Under the pieces are notes generated by a model. It had not been told where the DNA came from. It saw only the letters and a program-made list of their open reading frames with translations, and made no database searches. This document shows positions 36,580 to 48,718 of a DNA stretch of 64,000 bases, one piece after another. The DNA is from Riptortus pedestris (lineage: Eukaryota; Arthropoda; Insecta; Hemiptera; Alydidae): positions 141,382,001 to 141,446,000 of the forward strand of contig CM032232.1 in the NCBI GenBank assembly GCA_019009955.1. Reading direction: 5' to 3'. The translations under genes and the position numbers were made by a program. The stretch's first letter is position 1. Every line of letters begins with the position of its first letter.

Positions 36580-38603
36580 TCCGTCAAATGCGCTTAACAC
36601 TAAAAAACAATTCGCGCAGGGCCTGATTAAAATAAGCGAATTTCCAATACGAGGAAATGAAACACGACGGCGTCTTTGTGAGTCAGATAATATCTTGCTC
36701 AAATTGTTTTTCCTCTCTTTCCTCAGAGTATTGTTTATGTGACATGAGTGGGACTGGTGGTTTACTGAAGGCTGGAAACTAAACAACTTGCCAATACCTC
36801 GCCCTATATTCAAGATATAGAAAATTGCTTAAGTGGTTTAATACATCAGAGTATTGTTTATGTGACATGAGTAGGATTGGTGGTTTACTGAAGGCTGGAA
36901 ACTAAACAACTTGCCAATACCTCGCCCTATATTCAAGATATAGAAAATTGCTAAAGTGGTTTAATATATCAGAGTATTGTTTATCTGACATGAGTAGGAC
37001 TTGTGGTTTACTGAAGGCTGGAAACTAAACAACTTGCCAATATCTCGCCCTATATTCAAGATATAGAAAATTGCTAAAGTGGTTTAATATATCAGAATAT
37101 TGTTTATATGACATGAGTAGGATTGGCGGTTTACTGAAGGCTGGAAACTAAACAACTTGCCAATACCTCGCCCTATATTCAAGATATAGAAAATTGCTAA
37201 AGTGGTTTAATATATCAGAGTATTGTTTCTCTGACATGAGTAGGATTGGTGGTTTACTGAAGGCAGGAAACTAAACAACTTGCCAATATCTCGCCCTATA
37301 TTCAAGATATAGAAAATTGCTAAAGTGGGGTTTAATATATCAGAGTATTTGTTTATCTGACCATGAGTAGGACTGGTGGTTTACTGAAGGCTGGAAACTA
37401 AACAACTTGCCAATATCTCGCCCAATATTCTAGATATAGAAAATTGATAAAGTGCTTTAATATATCAGAGTATTGTTTATATGACATGAGTAGGATAGGT
37501 GGTTTACTGAAGGCTGGAAACTAAACAACTTGCCAATACCTCGCCCTATATTCAAGATATAGAAAATTGCTAAAGTGGTTTAATATATCAGAGTATTGTT
37601 TATCTGACATGAGTAGGACTGGTGGTTTACTGAAGGCTGGATACTAAACAACTTGCCATACCTCCGCCCTATATTCAGATAATAGAAAATTGCTAAAGTG
37701 GTTTAATATATCGAAGTATTTGTTTATCTGACATGAAAGGAATTGGCGGTTTACTGAATGGCTGGAAACTAAACAACTTGCCAATACCTCGCCCTATATT
37801 CAAGATATAGAAAATTGCTAAAGTGGTTTAATATATCAGAGTATTGTTTATCTGACATGAGTAGGACTGGTGGTTTACTGAAGGCTGGATACTAAACAAC
37901 TTGCCAATACCTCGCCCTATATTCAAGATATAGAAAATTGCTAAAGTGGTTTAATATATCAGAGTATTGTTTATCTGACATGAGTAGGATTGGCGGTTTA
38001 CTGAAGGCTGGAAACTAAACAACTTGCCAATACCTCGACCTATATTCAAGATATAGAAAATTGCTAAAGTGGTTTAATATATCAGAGTATTGTTTATATG
38101 ACATGAGTAGGATAGGTGGTTTACTGAAGGCTGGATACTAAACAACTTGCCAATACCTCGCCCTATATTCAAGATATAGAAAATTGCTAAAGTGGTTTAA
38201 TATATCAGAGTATTGTTTATCTGACATGAGTAGGACTGGTGGTTTACTGAAGGCTGGATACTAAACAACTTGCCAATACCTCGCCCTATATTCAAGATAT
38301 AGAAAATTGCTAAAGTTGTTTAATATATCAGAGTATTGTTTATGTGACATAAGTAGGATTGGCGGTTTACTAAAGGCTGGAAACAAAACAACTTGCCAAT
38401 ATCTCGCCCTACATTCAAGATATAGAAAATTGTATATAATTGCATTTATACATCATAAACGTTCATTAAGATTAGTTGTATACACATTTTCGATCCGACT
38501 TATAATATCGATGATATTTTGAACAAAAGAATTTTTCGAAAATCACGTTATGAGTACAATATTAATAGCTCATATCACTTCGGGGAAATGTGCTAAAATT
38601 GCG
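36580..38603 (-). mobile_element. Old long HINE hosting a satellite expansion
   Basis: The left end (GTCCGTCAAATGCGC) is worn. The right end has GATCCGACTTATAATATCG, GTACAATATTAATAGCT and GGGAAATGTGCTAAAA (38588-38603). Between them one internal module is repeated 14 times. Confidence 0.6.
36724..38440 (+). repeat. 123-bp satellite, 14 units
   Basis: CAGAGTATTGTTTA starts units at 36724, 36847, 36970, 37093, 37216, 37341, 37466, 37589, 37712 (changed to CGAAGTATT), 37837, 37960, 38083, 38206 and 38329. The period is 123 bp with a few 125-bp units. Each unit holds GACATGAGTAGGA, GGTTTACTGAAGGCTGGAAA and TATTCAAGATATAGAAAATTG. These words match the internal module of long HINEs such as 31999-32090, so the satellite grew out of a HINE. 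Confidence 0.9.
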
Positions 38604-38654
38604 AGAAGCACCAGCTAAAGTTGGTGACGCATAGTATAAAGTTAGAGAAAATAT

Positions 38655-39602
38655 TGTTACGTTTATTAAAAAAATAATAAACTTCCATTATTAGGGTTCG
38701 TTTGGCTTGCAAAATTAAACTTATCAAACTCATGACGTTATTATCACTGCACATTTTAATTTGACGAAGCTTTACAGGACTTTTGCACGTTTGGAAAATT
38801 ATTCTTCGCCACTAATCACAATATGTACTGAAACTTTACTTCTTATTGAACAGCACAACAGCTCACAATCACACGAATCACTGATGTTCCTTAAACACGG
38901 CACTGCACTGTTGTTCACTAAGCCCTGTACTGAAACTAGAAAAGTACGTCACTCAGGGGCAGCGTAAACTAAGCAGATTTCCCATGTGAACTTTTACAAT
39001 ACAGAAATCTCCATACTGGTAACACAAAACCACCATGATTAAATACAAACGGTAATAAGAAACTTTTCAGTTAATTAAAATAAATTCCCTACTAAAACGG
39101 CTTTTGAATTGTAAGAATAATTTATATTTTAATAACTCAAATTTTAGTAGTCCAAGAACTAAAGAAGGGGGGGGGCGGATGAACAGAATGTATTTGCATA
39201 AATCTCACAAAGTAAGGAAGGTAAGGTAAGGTTAGAAGAAGCTTCCACCAGACCCGAACAGTTAACGGAAACGGCCGAACTAATCCGAACATACCCCTCC
39301 ACCACATGTCCCATAGACTTCATATATCTCGGTTAATATTCAAGATAGAGAATAAATGTATATAACAATATTTATAGTACATTTAATTCGCAATAAGATT
39401 GGTTCTATACAATTTTTCGTTCCGATGCATAATAACGGAGATATTTTGAATTTTCGAAAATCCCCCTCACTAATCCCCCCCCCCCCCTCCCCTGGTCTGA
39501 TTTTAGCCATTAACGAACTTGATCTGTCTTTTTACATAAAACGGTTAAATATCGAGTTTCGTAACGATCAAACAAAAATTGCGACCGCTAGAGCGTTAAC
39601 AG

Positions 39603-39658
<56 letters not shown>

Positions 39659-39877
39659 GAACGGACCTCATTTTCGTCATCTCCTGGGTAGGATCGATGG
39701 ACATTTGAAGCAATTTTTCGAAAATCGCGTCATGAGTACGACCTCAATAGCTGATTTCCCTAAAGGGAAATCTGCTAAAACACTGCTCAGTAAAAGCTGA
39801 ATGAACGAGGAAGAAAACTAAATTCCTTTCTTCATACTTCTTAAATACTTGATTAACTATAAGTAGTTTTCGAAACA
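38655..39877 (-). mobile_element. Solo LTR, gypsy-type, split by a HINE
   Basis: TGTTACGTTTATTA at 38655 and TTTTCGAAACA ending 39877, both flanked by ATAT (38651-38654 and 39878-39881). The sequence at 38655-38939 and 39781-39877 matches the solo LTR at 18851-19501, including ACGGCACTGCACTGTT. A HINE occupies the gap, at an A-run that is uninterrupted in the other copy. Confidence 0.75.
38940..39780 (-). mobile_element. HINE (long-type, minus), full length
   Basis: AAAAGTACGTCACTCAGGGG start; long-subfamily block with a G-run at about 39167; (TA)n at 39608-39652; end AAAGGGAAATCTGCTAAAA. Nested inside a solo LTR. Confidence 0.8.
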
Positions 39878-39940
39878 ATATTTATAATATGCAGGAAATT
39901 GAATTTACAATATGATTATTTATAAATGATTATTAATCAA

Positions 39941-40106
39941 TTAGCAGATTTTGCTATTGAGGTCGTACACATGACGCGAGTTTTGAAACATTTCCTCAAA
40001 TGTCCATCGATCCTACCCAGGAGATGACGAAAATGAAGTCCGTTCAAAATTATATATATATATATCTATATATATATATATATCTATATATATATATATA
40101 TATATC

Positions 40107-40160
<54 letters not shown>

Positions 40161-40665
40161 CTGGTTAATACCGCTCTAGCGGTCGCAATTTTTGTTTGAT
40201 CGTTACCAAACTTCATATTTAAGCGTTTTACGTAATAAAAAGAGAGGATTAAGTTCGTTAATGGCTGAAATCGGACCAGTGGGAGGGGGGGTTTTTAGAG
40301 GGGGAGTTTTGAAAATTCAACATATCTCCGTTAATATGCCGTCGGATCGAAAAAATTGTATAGAATCAATCTTATTGTAAATTAAATTTACTATAAATAT
40401 TGTTTTCTATACATTTATTCAGTATCTTGAATATTAACCGAGATATTTGCATTTAGTATTGTGTGTGTGGTCGACGGAACCCCTGACTCTCCGCCGAGAG
40501 CTCTGGTTGGTCCGTTTCCAGAACTATTCGTCCCTCGTGAATAGGTTTTTTTAAGTTGGAGATCCCTTCCTACTACAGCTGTTATTAGGCGGATTTCTCT
40601 ATTGTAAAACTTCACGTGGGAAATCTGCTTAGTTTACGCAGCCCCTGCGTGACGGACTTTTTTTT
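39941..40665 (+). mobile_element. HINE (short, +), full length
   Basis: The 5' subterminal repeat is shortened (TTAGCAGATTTTGCTATTG), (TA)n is long with TCTA interruptions (40051-40156), and the 3' end is complete: GGGAAATCTGCTTAG, hairpin, GACGGACTTTTTTTT. Confidence 0.8.
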
Positions 40666-41215
40666 GAACAACTGATACAGGTTTGGAGTACGGTAGTTAT
40701 TTGATAATTCTTCGTAAATGGCGTCAAAACCATTTAAGGGAAGGCGTACAAACATTGATAGCGTTAGTTAGCGCACGCACACACACAACACACACACACA
40801 CACAATGCAATCTACAGGTACAATAAAAAATGATGTGTTTACATAAAGGTTAGCCAACCTAAGTTTTAATATTGTTAGCCCTGCTAACGAGATAGTAGTA
40901 ATAGGCTCATTCCGTGTGTAAGACTAACTCATTATCAACAGGTTGGAGGTGTCTCTCTCTCTAGGAATGTAAGACATTTAGGACTGAAGCAGGGAAGTGG
41001 GGAGGGGGGGAGGGTGTGCAATCCAATTACATAAATCCCCACGGGGCTAAATGTCACTGAAGAGGCCGGAACACAAAGGCTTTACACATATGAATTAGGT
41101 GATAAGGTGGGTTGTCTTATCATTACACCAATCTCTTTATTTAAGCACATTTCCCTCTTGGAACATCAGCTGTTGATCTGGATCAATAAAAAGGCATTTC
41201 CTCAACTAATGTCAA
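40666..41215. other. No recognised feature
   Basis: A short (CA)n run at about 40775-40804, otherwise unrecognised sequence. Confidence 0.3.
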
Positions 41216-41218
41216 TCA

Positions 41219-41293
41219 GTATATATATAAAATTTTGAACGGACCTCATTTTCGTAATTTACTAGGTAGATCGTTAGGGAAATCTGCTAAAAG
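41219..41293 (-). mobile_element. HINE fragment, internally deleted 5' end
   Basis: AAAATTTTGAACGGACCTC then TAGATCG joined directly to GGGAAATCTGCTAAAA. The middle of the 5' arm is deleted. Confidence 0.6.
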
Positions 41294-41469
41294 AAAAACA
41301 AATAGGAAAAAAAATGTTGAAAAATGAGAATAGCAATACCGCCAGGATTGTCAAGGAAGTTTGGAATTCGTACGGGATTCTGAATAGATATGTTACACGT
41401 TCGTATTCATTAAGAGTTGTCAAATCAGAGTGGTCGGTGAGTGGACAGCAATTAGAGATATGACACTTT

Positions 41470-41546
41470 AATTGTCATCTTGTACTCATGACGTGATTTT
41501 CAGAACATTTCTTCAAATGCCCGTCGATCCTACGTGGGAGATGATC
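41470..41546 (+). mobile_element. HINE (+) 5' arm fragment
   Basis: TTGTACTCATGACGTGATTTTC to GGGAGATGATC in shortened form. It stops exactly where a minus HINE begins, at the GATGANCAAAA position also hit at 413. Confidence 0.6.
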
Positions 41547-42184
41547 AAAAAAGTCCTTCACGCAGGGGCTGCGTTAACTAAGCAGATTTCCCACGTACGC
41601 CACGTATTTGTATTTATCTCAAAACTTAAATGTTCATTGGGAACAATATTTGGTATTTAAGCTTCAAATAAAGTGCTTCATAACATAATAGAATATTGTT
41701 AAATTAGTATTTAGTAGGAGTGAGGGTTTACTGAAGAACAAAAACTAAAAATGCAAATATCTCAGTTAATAATCAAGATAGCGAAACAATGTACAACATG
41801 GACAACATTTATAGAACATTACATTTGCAACAAGATTGGTTCTATACAATTTTTCGATCCGACGTATAATAACGGAGATATTAAGAATTTTCAAAATTCT
41901 CCATGTCTAACCCCCCCCCCTCTCCTGCTGGTCCGATGTCAGGCACTAACGAACATGATCATTCTTTTTACATAAAATTATATATCAAGTTTGGTAACGA
42001 TATGACAAAAATTGCGACCGCTAGAGCGGTAACAGGCAAACATAAATATAGTTATATACCGTTTTGAACGACCTCATTTTCGTTTTCTGGGTAGGACCGA
42101 TGGACATTTGAAGAAGAATTTCGAAAATCGCATCATGAGTACGACCTCAATAGCTGATTACCCTTAACGGAAATCTGCTAAAAA
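41547..42184 (-). mobile_element. HINE (long-type, minus), deleted
   Basis: AAAAAAGTCCTTCACGCAGG start, long-type middle, almost no microsatellite (AAATATAGTTATATACC), end CTTAACGGAAATCTGCTAAAA in shortened context. Confidence 0.7.
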
Positions 42185-42636
42185 GAAATGCTTTTTTATG
42201 GGACAATTTTTTTTTCTTTTAAGTAGAAGCTTAAAGAGAAATTATAATAATCCCACAATAACATTCCCTTCACAGCACAGTTGGTTCTATAGAAGATTGA
42301 CAGTTCAGTGGCTACTATAGAAGGGGTGTGGTTATCTCCGAGGATATATAGGGGATGAAAAGGAACACTGTTGCCATAGAGATATAGATAGTGACTGTAT
42401 CCTGTATCTCGGTCAGTGATAGTATCTAGTATCCTTTCACTGGGAGGCACCCACGCACCAAGCCATCATACCTCTAGGCCTCTTCTTATTCTTAATATAT
42501 TCATCAGATGGTCTGCCTCAGATACTGGCCACTCTTACTATTATACTACAACTACAAACATATGAACCTCTCTTACTGTGATATATATATATATATATAC
42601 ACAACGTATTGTATGTATATTTACTACAGAATACTC
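42185..42636. other. No recognised feature
   Basis: An 84-codon frame on the minus strand (42196-42450) has no motif. A short (TA)n lies at about 42580-42599. Confidence 0.3.
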
Positions 42637-42757
42637 TCTTTTTAGCTATTGAGGCCGTACTCACGACGTAATTTTTGAAATTTGTCTTAAAACATCGATT
42701 AATCCTACCTAGATGACGAAAATGAGGTCCGCTCTAAATTATGTATATGTATGTATG

Positions 42758-42813
<56 letters not shown>

Positions 42814-43600
42814 CTATTACCACTCTAGCGTACACAATTATTGTGCGCTCGTTACCAAACTCGATATTTAATAGTTTTATGTAAAAAGAAAGATCAAGTT
42901 CCATAACGACTGAAATAGGACCAGGGAAAGGAGAGAGAGATAGGAGAGGGAGAATTTTGAAAATTCGTAATATCTTCGTTATTATACGTAGGGTCGAAAA
43001 TGCAAATAGAACCAATATTATAGAAAATTAAATGTATTATAAATATTGTTATATACATTTATTCCCTATCTGGAATATGAACCGAGATATTTGCATTTTC
43101 CAGTTTTCATCCTTCAGTAAACCACCACTTCTACTCGTGATACGTAAACAATATTGTGTTATATAATAAACCACGTTATTCAAAGCTTAAATACCAAATA
43201 TTGTTTTCCAGAGGCCTTTATTATAGGAGATACATGCAAATGTGTTCTTGTGACTCCCCATCCCCTCGTCTTAAGTTCTTGGACTACTAAAATTTTATTG
43301 ATTGTGATGAAAATTATTTTGATTCATTATAAATTACAGTACTAGATATAGTAAATAGTTTTCAATAAAATTAATATGTTATATTCTGATGCGCTTCTTT
43401 GCGGTAAGACGTTGGCAGACCTGTATGTTTACATTTTAGACCCTTCCCGCCGGCAGGGGAAAGATTTCTTATTACCGTTTGTATTCATTCACTTAATATT
43501 CACGGTGGTGTTGTGTTAACAGTAAGTCGGTTTATCTATTATTAAACTTAACGAGCAAAATTTGCTTAGTTTACGCAGCTCCTGCGGGACGGACTTTTTA
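42637..43600 (+). mobile_element. HINE (long, +)
   Basis: The 5' repeat is lost (TTTTTAGCTATTGAGG). (TA)n at 42761-42808, long-subfamily block (GTTTGTATTCATTCACTTAA), and 3' end TTGCTTAGTTTACGCAGCTC with GACGGACTTTTT. Confidence 0.7.
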
Positions 43601-43639
43601 ATTGTATGAAAGTGTAGTCTGTAATGTGTCTAATAAAAA

Positions 43640-44034
43640 CAATTTTTTTTTTTATTATTAAATAACTATTATTTTCACCCCGAACCCGAAATTCATTAAT
43701 GGCTGAAGTTAGTACAGCGGTAGGTGGCGGGAGGGGTTTAAAGGGAAATTTCGAAAATTCGAAATATCTCTGGTATTATACGTTTCTATAAATGTTGTTA
43801 TGTATGTTTTTTCACTATTCACTGAGATATTTACATTTTTTAGTTTCGGCCTTGAGTAAACTCCCACTCCTACTCAAGTCATATTAACAATAATGTGTTA
43901 TGTTATGAAGCACTATATTTGAAGCCTAAATACATAATACGTTTTTCATTGAACTATTACTTTGTGAGACAATACGTCATGCGATGAGGTCATCAAGTAA
44001 TATTTATAAAAAAAACATTATGACATATTATTTT
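43640..44034 (+). mobile_element. Old degenerate HINE (+)
   Basis: Middle modules only (ATTAATGGCTGAAG, AATATCTCTGGTATTATACG, CTGAGATATTTACATTTT). Both ends are eroded. Confidence 0.5.
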
Positions 44035-44270
44035 TATTATTAATTAACGTCCACTTTTTGCAACTCAGGCTAAGGTGGTGGGACGGGTTATCTACAGTTC
44101 ACCACCCTTTTCTAGCCAGGGTGGATTTTAGGATGTTATTTAATGAATTTCATCACTAAATAATTCCTTTTGCCCAGGCGAGAATTGGACAAGCCACTCT
44201 AGGTTTACATTTTGAGATAAAGGTTAACGCTTTAACTCACATGGCTAACCTGAGCCCCATTAAGGCATAT
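44035..44270 (-). mobile_element. tRNA-derived SINE, second copy
   Basis: On the minus strand: CAGGTTAGCCATGTGAGTT (A-box region), CTAGAGTGGCTTGTCCAATT (decayed B box) and ACCCTGGCTAG with GGGTGGTGAAC in the body. Same architecture as 5540-5745, but the B box is more mutated. Confidence 0.65.
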
Positions 44271-44380
44271 ATAAATTGAATAGACGACGCTAATAACCTA
44301 GTAGTTGAGCACCAAACCCCAACTCAAATCTAATCTAAATTAAGATTTTTCTTAAACGGTCAAAGGAATCTTAAACGGTT

Positions 44381-45164
44381 TATGCGAATGATCTTCTACC
44401 CTTTCAACAAAGTGAAGATGGATTCAAGATCTTGTTATCGCAATATATACTCCTTTACGAAGTACAAGGAAGTCAAATCTCATTCTTGACCGTATGCGAA
44501 TGATCTTCTACCCTTTCAACAAAGTGAAGATGGATTCAAGATCTCGTTATCGCAATATATACTCCTTTACGAAGTACAAGGAAGTCAAATCTCATTCTTG
44601 ACCGTATGCGAATGATCTTCTACCCTTTCAACAAAGTGAAGATGGATTCAAGATCTCGTTATCGCAATATATACTCCTTTACGAAGTACAAGGAAGTCAA
44701 ATCTCATTCTTGACCGTATGCGAATGATCTTCTACCCTTTCAACAAAGTGAAGATGGATTCAAGATCTTGTTATCGCAATATATACTCCTTTACGAAGTA
44801 CAAGGAAGTCAAATCTCATTCTTGACCGTATGCAAATGATCTTCTGCCCTTTCAACAAAGTGAAGATGGATTCAAGATCTTGTTATCGCAATATATACTC
44901 CTTTACGAAGTACAAGGAAGTCAAATCTCATTCTTGACCGTATGCGAATGATCTTCTACCCTTTCAACAAAGTGAAGATGGATTCAAGATCTCGTTATCG
45001 CAATATATACTCCTTTACGAAGTACAAGGAAGTCAAATCTCATTCTTGACCGTATGCGAATGATCTTCTACCCTTTCAACAAAGTGAAGATGGATTCAAG
45101 ATCTTGTTATCGCAATATATACTCCTTTACGAAGTACAAGGAAGTCAAATCTCATTCTTGACCG
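44381..45164 (+). repeat. 112-bp tandem repeat, seven near-identical units
   Basis: Units start (TATGCGAATGATCTTCT) at 44381, 44493, 44605, 44717, 44829, 44941 and 45053, exactly 112 bp apart. Differences between units are single bases (for example AAGATCTTG/AAGATCTCG and one GCAAATG). There are no spacers, so it is not a CRISPR. The uniformity points to recent expansion or homogenisation. Confidence 0.95.
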
Positions 45165-45273
45165 TATGCAATGCAACTATCAAATGATGCAACGGCACGT
45201 CGTTCCTTGAATACGAATGGAATCCTGGAGCATACAGCTTAATACATTCAGATGACCGAGGCAGTGACCCTGA

Positions 45274-45438
45274 AAGCTGACGGGCCCGATCAGTGACAGA
45301 CTAAGCGACAGTACACTCACTCCAAGAGATGAATCACTGTCTGAAGCTACACTGATTCAATTGGCTACTGCCCTCATTCCTACAGCTCATCGTACAGACA
45401 AAGGGATAAGCCGCCAAGGACATAGCAGGGGATTGTAG
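45274..45438 (+). CDS. Short coding-like frame, doubtful
   Basis: After a TGA at 45271, 54 codons run to TAG at 45436. Words include LSDSTLTPRDESLSEATLIQ. Base composition is balanced in an AT-rich setting and the sequence is unique here, but there is no ATG, no clear splice acceptor and no recognised family. Probably chance; listed so it can be tested. Confidence 0.15.
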   Translation, partial: KLTGPISDRLSDSTLTPRDESLSEATLIQLATALIPTAHRTDKGISRQGHSRGL

Positions 45439-45625
45439 CAATGATGTAACCACTTCTGGGGATGCCACTGACATCTAAGGGTTTTTAGCAGACATCCCTC
45501 AAGGGAAAAAACTCCGTCCACCTGCATGACCTGGCTTATTTCAGTTATTTACCGTTCGTACGAGTGACGTATGATACGGCGTATAATAAAACATTCATCC
45601 ATATAAACATTTAAAATATGATTAC

Positions 45626-46270
45626 AAAAGTTCGTCACGCAGTGGCTGTGCAAACTAAGCAGATTTCCCTCGTGAAGTTTAGCAATAGATAAATATACAC
45701 ACTGGTAACACTACAACCACCGTGAATATTAAATGAATAAATACAAACGGTAAGAAGAAATTGTTCAGTAAATGTTAATAATTTCCCGACGGGGAGCGTC
45801 TGAAATGTAAACAAACAAGTCTCCCAACCTCACACCGGAAATAAAAACAGTTACAGAAACATATAAGAATATAACATTAATTTTATTGAAAACTATTTAC
45901 TACATCCAGTACTGTATGTTATAATGAATCAGAATAATTTTTATCTCAATCAATCAAATTTTAGTAGTCCAAAAACTTAAGATAGGAGGGGGTCACCAGA
46001 ACATATGCATGTATCTCGTATAATTAAGGTCTATGGGAAAAAATATTTTGTATATAAGCTTCGAATAATGTGGTTTATTATATATTACTACAATTTTTTT
46101 CAATCCGAAGTATAGTAACGGAGATATTTTGAATTTTCAAAATTCTTCCTCTCTCACCAAATTCATCCCTTGTCTGATTTCAGCCGTTAACGAACTTGAT
46201 CATTCTTTTTACATGAAACGACTAAATATCAAGTTTGGTAATGATTAAACAATAACTGACGACTACTAGA

Positions 46271-46316
<46 letters not shown>

Positions 46317-46320
46317 GATT
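45626..46320 (-). mobile_element. HINE (long, minus), 5' end missing
   Basis: AAAAGTTCGTCACGCAGTGGC start and long-subfamily modules (AAATACAAACGGTAAG, CACACCGGAAATAAAAAC), up to (TA)n at 46274-46311, after which homology ends. Confidence 0.7.
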
Positions 46321-46694
46321 TTTCCCTTATTAAAAGTAACGATAATTAAAAATAATAAGCTAATCTTAGTCCATTAGATAACTAATGAATTAAACTGAAT
46401 TTGAAAAGTAAATATCCTCTTTGATCATCGTCTCTGAATTTCTAGCTGTTCTTTCTCATTAAAACAATTTCAAAGTCAAAGTTAAGTTTTCTGAAAAGTC
46501 ATTTATAACTAGAAAGACTTCTGAGTTTCTTTTAATACTACTTTTAGAAGTGCTTGTAATAATTTAAATACGTTAACTTCATTAGGACAAATCTTGCAAT
46601 CATTTTCATTTAGTTATTTTAGTTTTATCTACACCTTATACTTCTATGCCTAATGTAAATGAGCTACTAACAGGTGGGTATACTATTTTATATA

Positions 46695-46759
<65 letters not shown>

Positions 46760-46847
46760 GACGACTTCAGGAAATTATTTAGCAGGTAAACTTACATTAA
46801 TATCGTATATTATAAAGCTGCACCCTCAACTAATTTATTTTATTATT
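46321..46847. other. AT-rich; (TA)n tract
   Basis: A (TA)n tract lies at about 46688-46756. No gene seen. Confidence 0.35.
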
Positions 46848-47508
46848 AGAAGATTTATCTTAAGGAAAATCAGTTATTGAGGTTGTTCATGTTTCTTGGC
46901 GCGATTTTCGAAACATTTCCTCAAATCTCCATCGATGTTAAAATACGAAATATCTCCGTTATTATATGTCTGATCGAATAAGTGTAGGTATAGAGTCAAA
47001 CGTATTGTAAATAAATTGTACTATAAATGATGTTATAAATATTTATTCTCCATCGTCCATATTAACAGAGATATTTGCAATAAGCTGTTATATCGTGAAC
47101 CACTTTATCTCATGCTTAAATACCAAATATTGTTTCGATTAGACGTTTACTGTCTGAAATGCATGCAAGTAGTGGGGTGATGACATCCATAATTAAGATT
47201 TTGTGGTCATGAAACAAAAAATATTAATTTCTTCTAAACCATTCTCGATATTTAACTGTTTCATTCCACACTGAAAATCATATTAGTTAATGGTTAAAAT
47301 CGGGGGTGGAATAGGGGCGAATTTTCAATATTCAAAATATCTCCGTCAATATTCGGATCACAAAATGTTATACAGCTAATCTTTATAAGCTCTTGATGTT
47401 GAATACATTTTTCCGTAACTCAAGTATTGAGCCCAGTTATTTGTACTTTCTTGTTTTCAGCCTTCAGTAACGCCCCCCCTCCATTCCTTTTACTCATCGG
47501 ATTACATA
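46848..47508 (+). mobile_element. Old degenerate HINE (+)
   Basis: The 5' arm TTAGAAGATTTATCTTAAGG is followed by worn middle modules. The 3' end is absent. It is followed directly by a young minus copy. Confidence 0.5.
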
Positions 47509-48067
47509 GAAAAAGTCCATCACGCAGGGGCTGCGTAAACTAAGCAGATTTCCCACGAGAAGTTTTACAATAGAGAAATCTGCCTAATAACAACTGTAGT
47601 AGTAAGAAACCTCTAAACCTAAAACATTATTTAGGGCGTAATAACCCAGTAGTTTCTAGCCCCATAAAACAGTTAACCTAACCTCTAAACCTATTCACGA
47701 GGGACGAATAGTTATAGAAACGGCCGCCAGAGCTCTCGGCGGAAAGTCCGAACATAGCCTACTGGTGACCACACGCAGAATACAAATGCAAATATCTAGG
47801 TTAATATTCAAGATACAGAATAAATGTATAGAACAATATTTATAGTAAATTTAATTTACAATACAATTTATTCTATACACTTTTTCGATCCGACGCATAA
47901 TAACGGAGATATTTTCAATTTTCACAAATCCCCCCCTCTCCACCCCCCCCTCCCACTGGACCGATTTCAGCCATTAACGAACATGATCTTCCTTTTTACT
48001 TAAAATGATTAAATTCCGAGTTTGGTAAAGATTCAAACAACAAATGCGACCACTAGAGCGTTAACAG

Positions 48068-48121
<54 letters not shown>

Positions 48122-48243
48122 GAACGGACCTCATTTTCGTCATCTCCTGGGTAGGATCGATGGACATTTGAAGAAATTTTTCGAAACTCGCATCATGAGT
48201 ACGACCTCAATAGCTGATTTCCCTTAAAGGAAATCTGCTAAAA
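47509..48243 (-). mobile_element. HINE (short, minus), full length, young-looking
   Basis: AAAAAGTCCATCACGCAGGG start, the same extra AAAACATTATTTAGGGCG block as the copy at 21569, (TA)n at 48073-48115, end CTTAAAGGAAATCTGCTAAAA in shortened context. Confidence 0.8.
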
Positions 48244-48290
48244 GAGAATGTTTGGTGAGATGAGAACATTATCGAGCCATACATGTATGC

Positions 48291-48335
48291 GAGAAATCTG
48301 TTTAGTTTACGCAGGTCCTGCGTGAGGGGCCTCTA
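48291..48335 (+). mobile_element. HINE 3'-end scrap
   Basis: GAGAAATCTGTTTAGTTTAC with a hairpin CGCAGGTCCTGCG. Nothing before it is recognisable. Confidence 0.5.
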
Positions 48336-48718
48336 CATTCGTAAAAGGAGCAAGTGGTGCTGCTCACGTGACAAAATTTCAAAAAAAATACCTTTGACCT
48401 AAGCCGAATTTCTTGATTAAAATAATTACTTTACTTCGTACAAGGGAGTAAAAGTCCGTTACGCAGGGACTGCGTAAACTGAGCAGATTTCCCACGTCTA
48501 TCTATCTACTTACAATAGATATAAATACATACTGGTAACAAACACACTATTATGAATATTAAGTGAATAAATACAAACGGTAATGAGAAATCTGTCAGTT
48601 AATTTTAATAATCTCCCAAAAGAAAGCGTCTGAATTGTAAACAAACGGGTCAACGAACTATTCTAGACCGGAAATAAAAACAAGTAGTGAAATATATCAG
48701 AATATAAAATAATAATAG

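Noticed and set aside
39356..39691. 111-codon frame and similar ones with FYIKRLNIEFRNDQTKIATARA-type wording
   Set aside because: The same translation recurs in many HINE copies with frameshifts and stops and runs into (TA)n; it is the nucleotide conservation of the repeat rather than a protein.
44381..45164. Possible CRISPR array
   Set aside because: Units are contiguous 112-bp repeats without variable spacers, and the DNA is eukaryotic.
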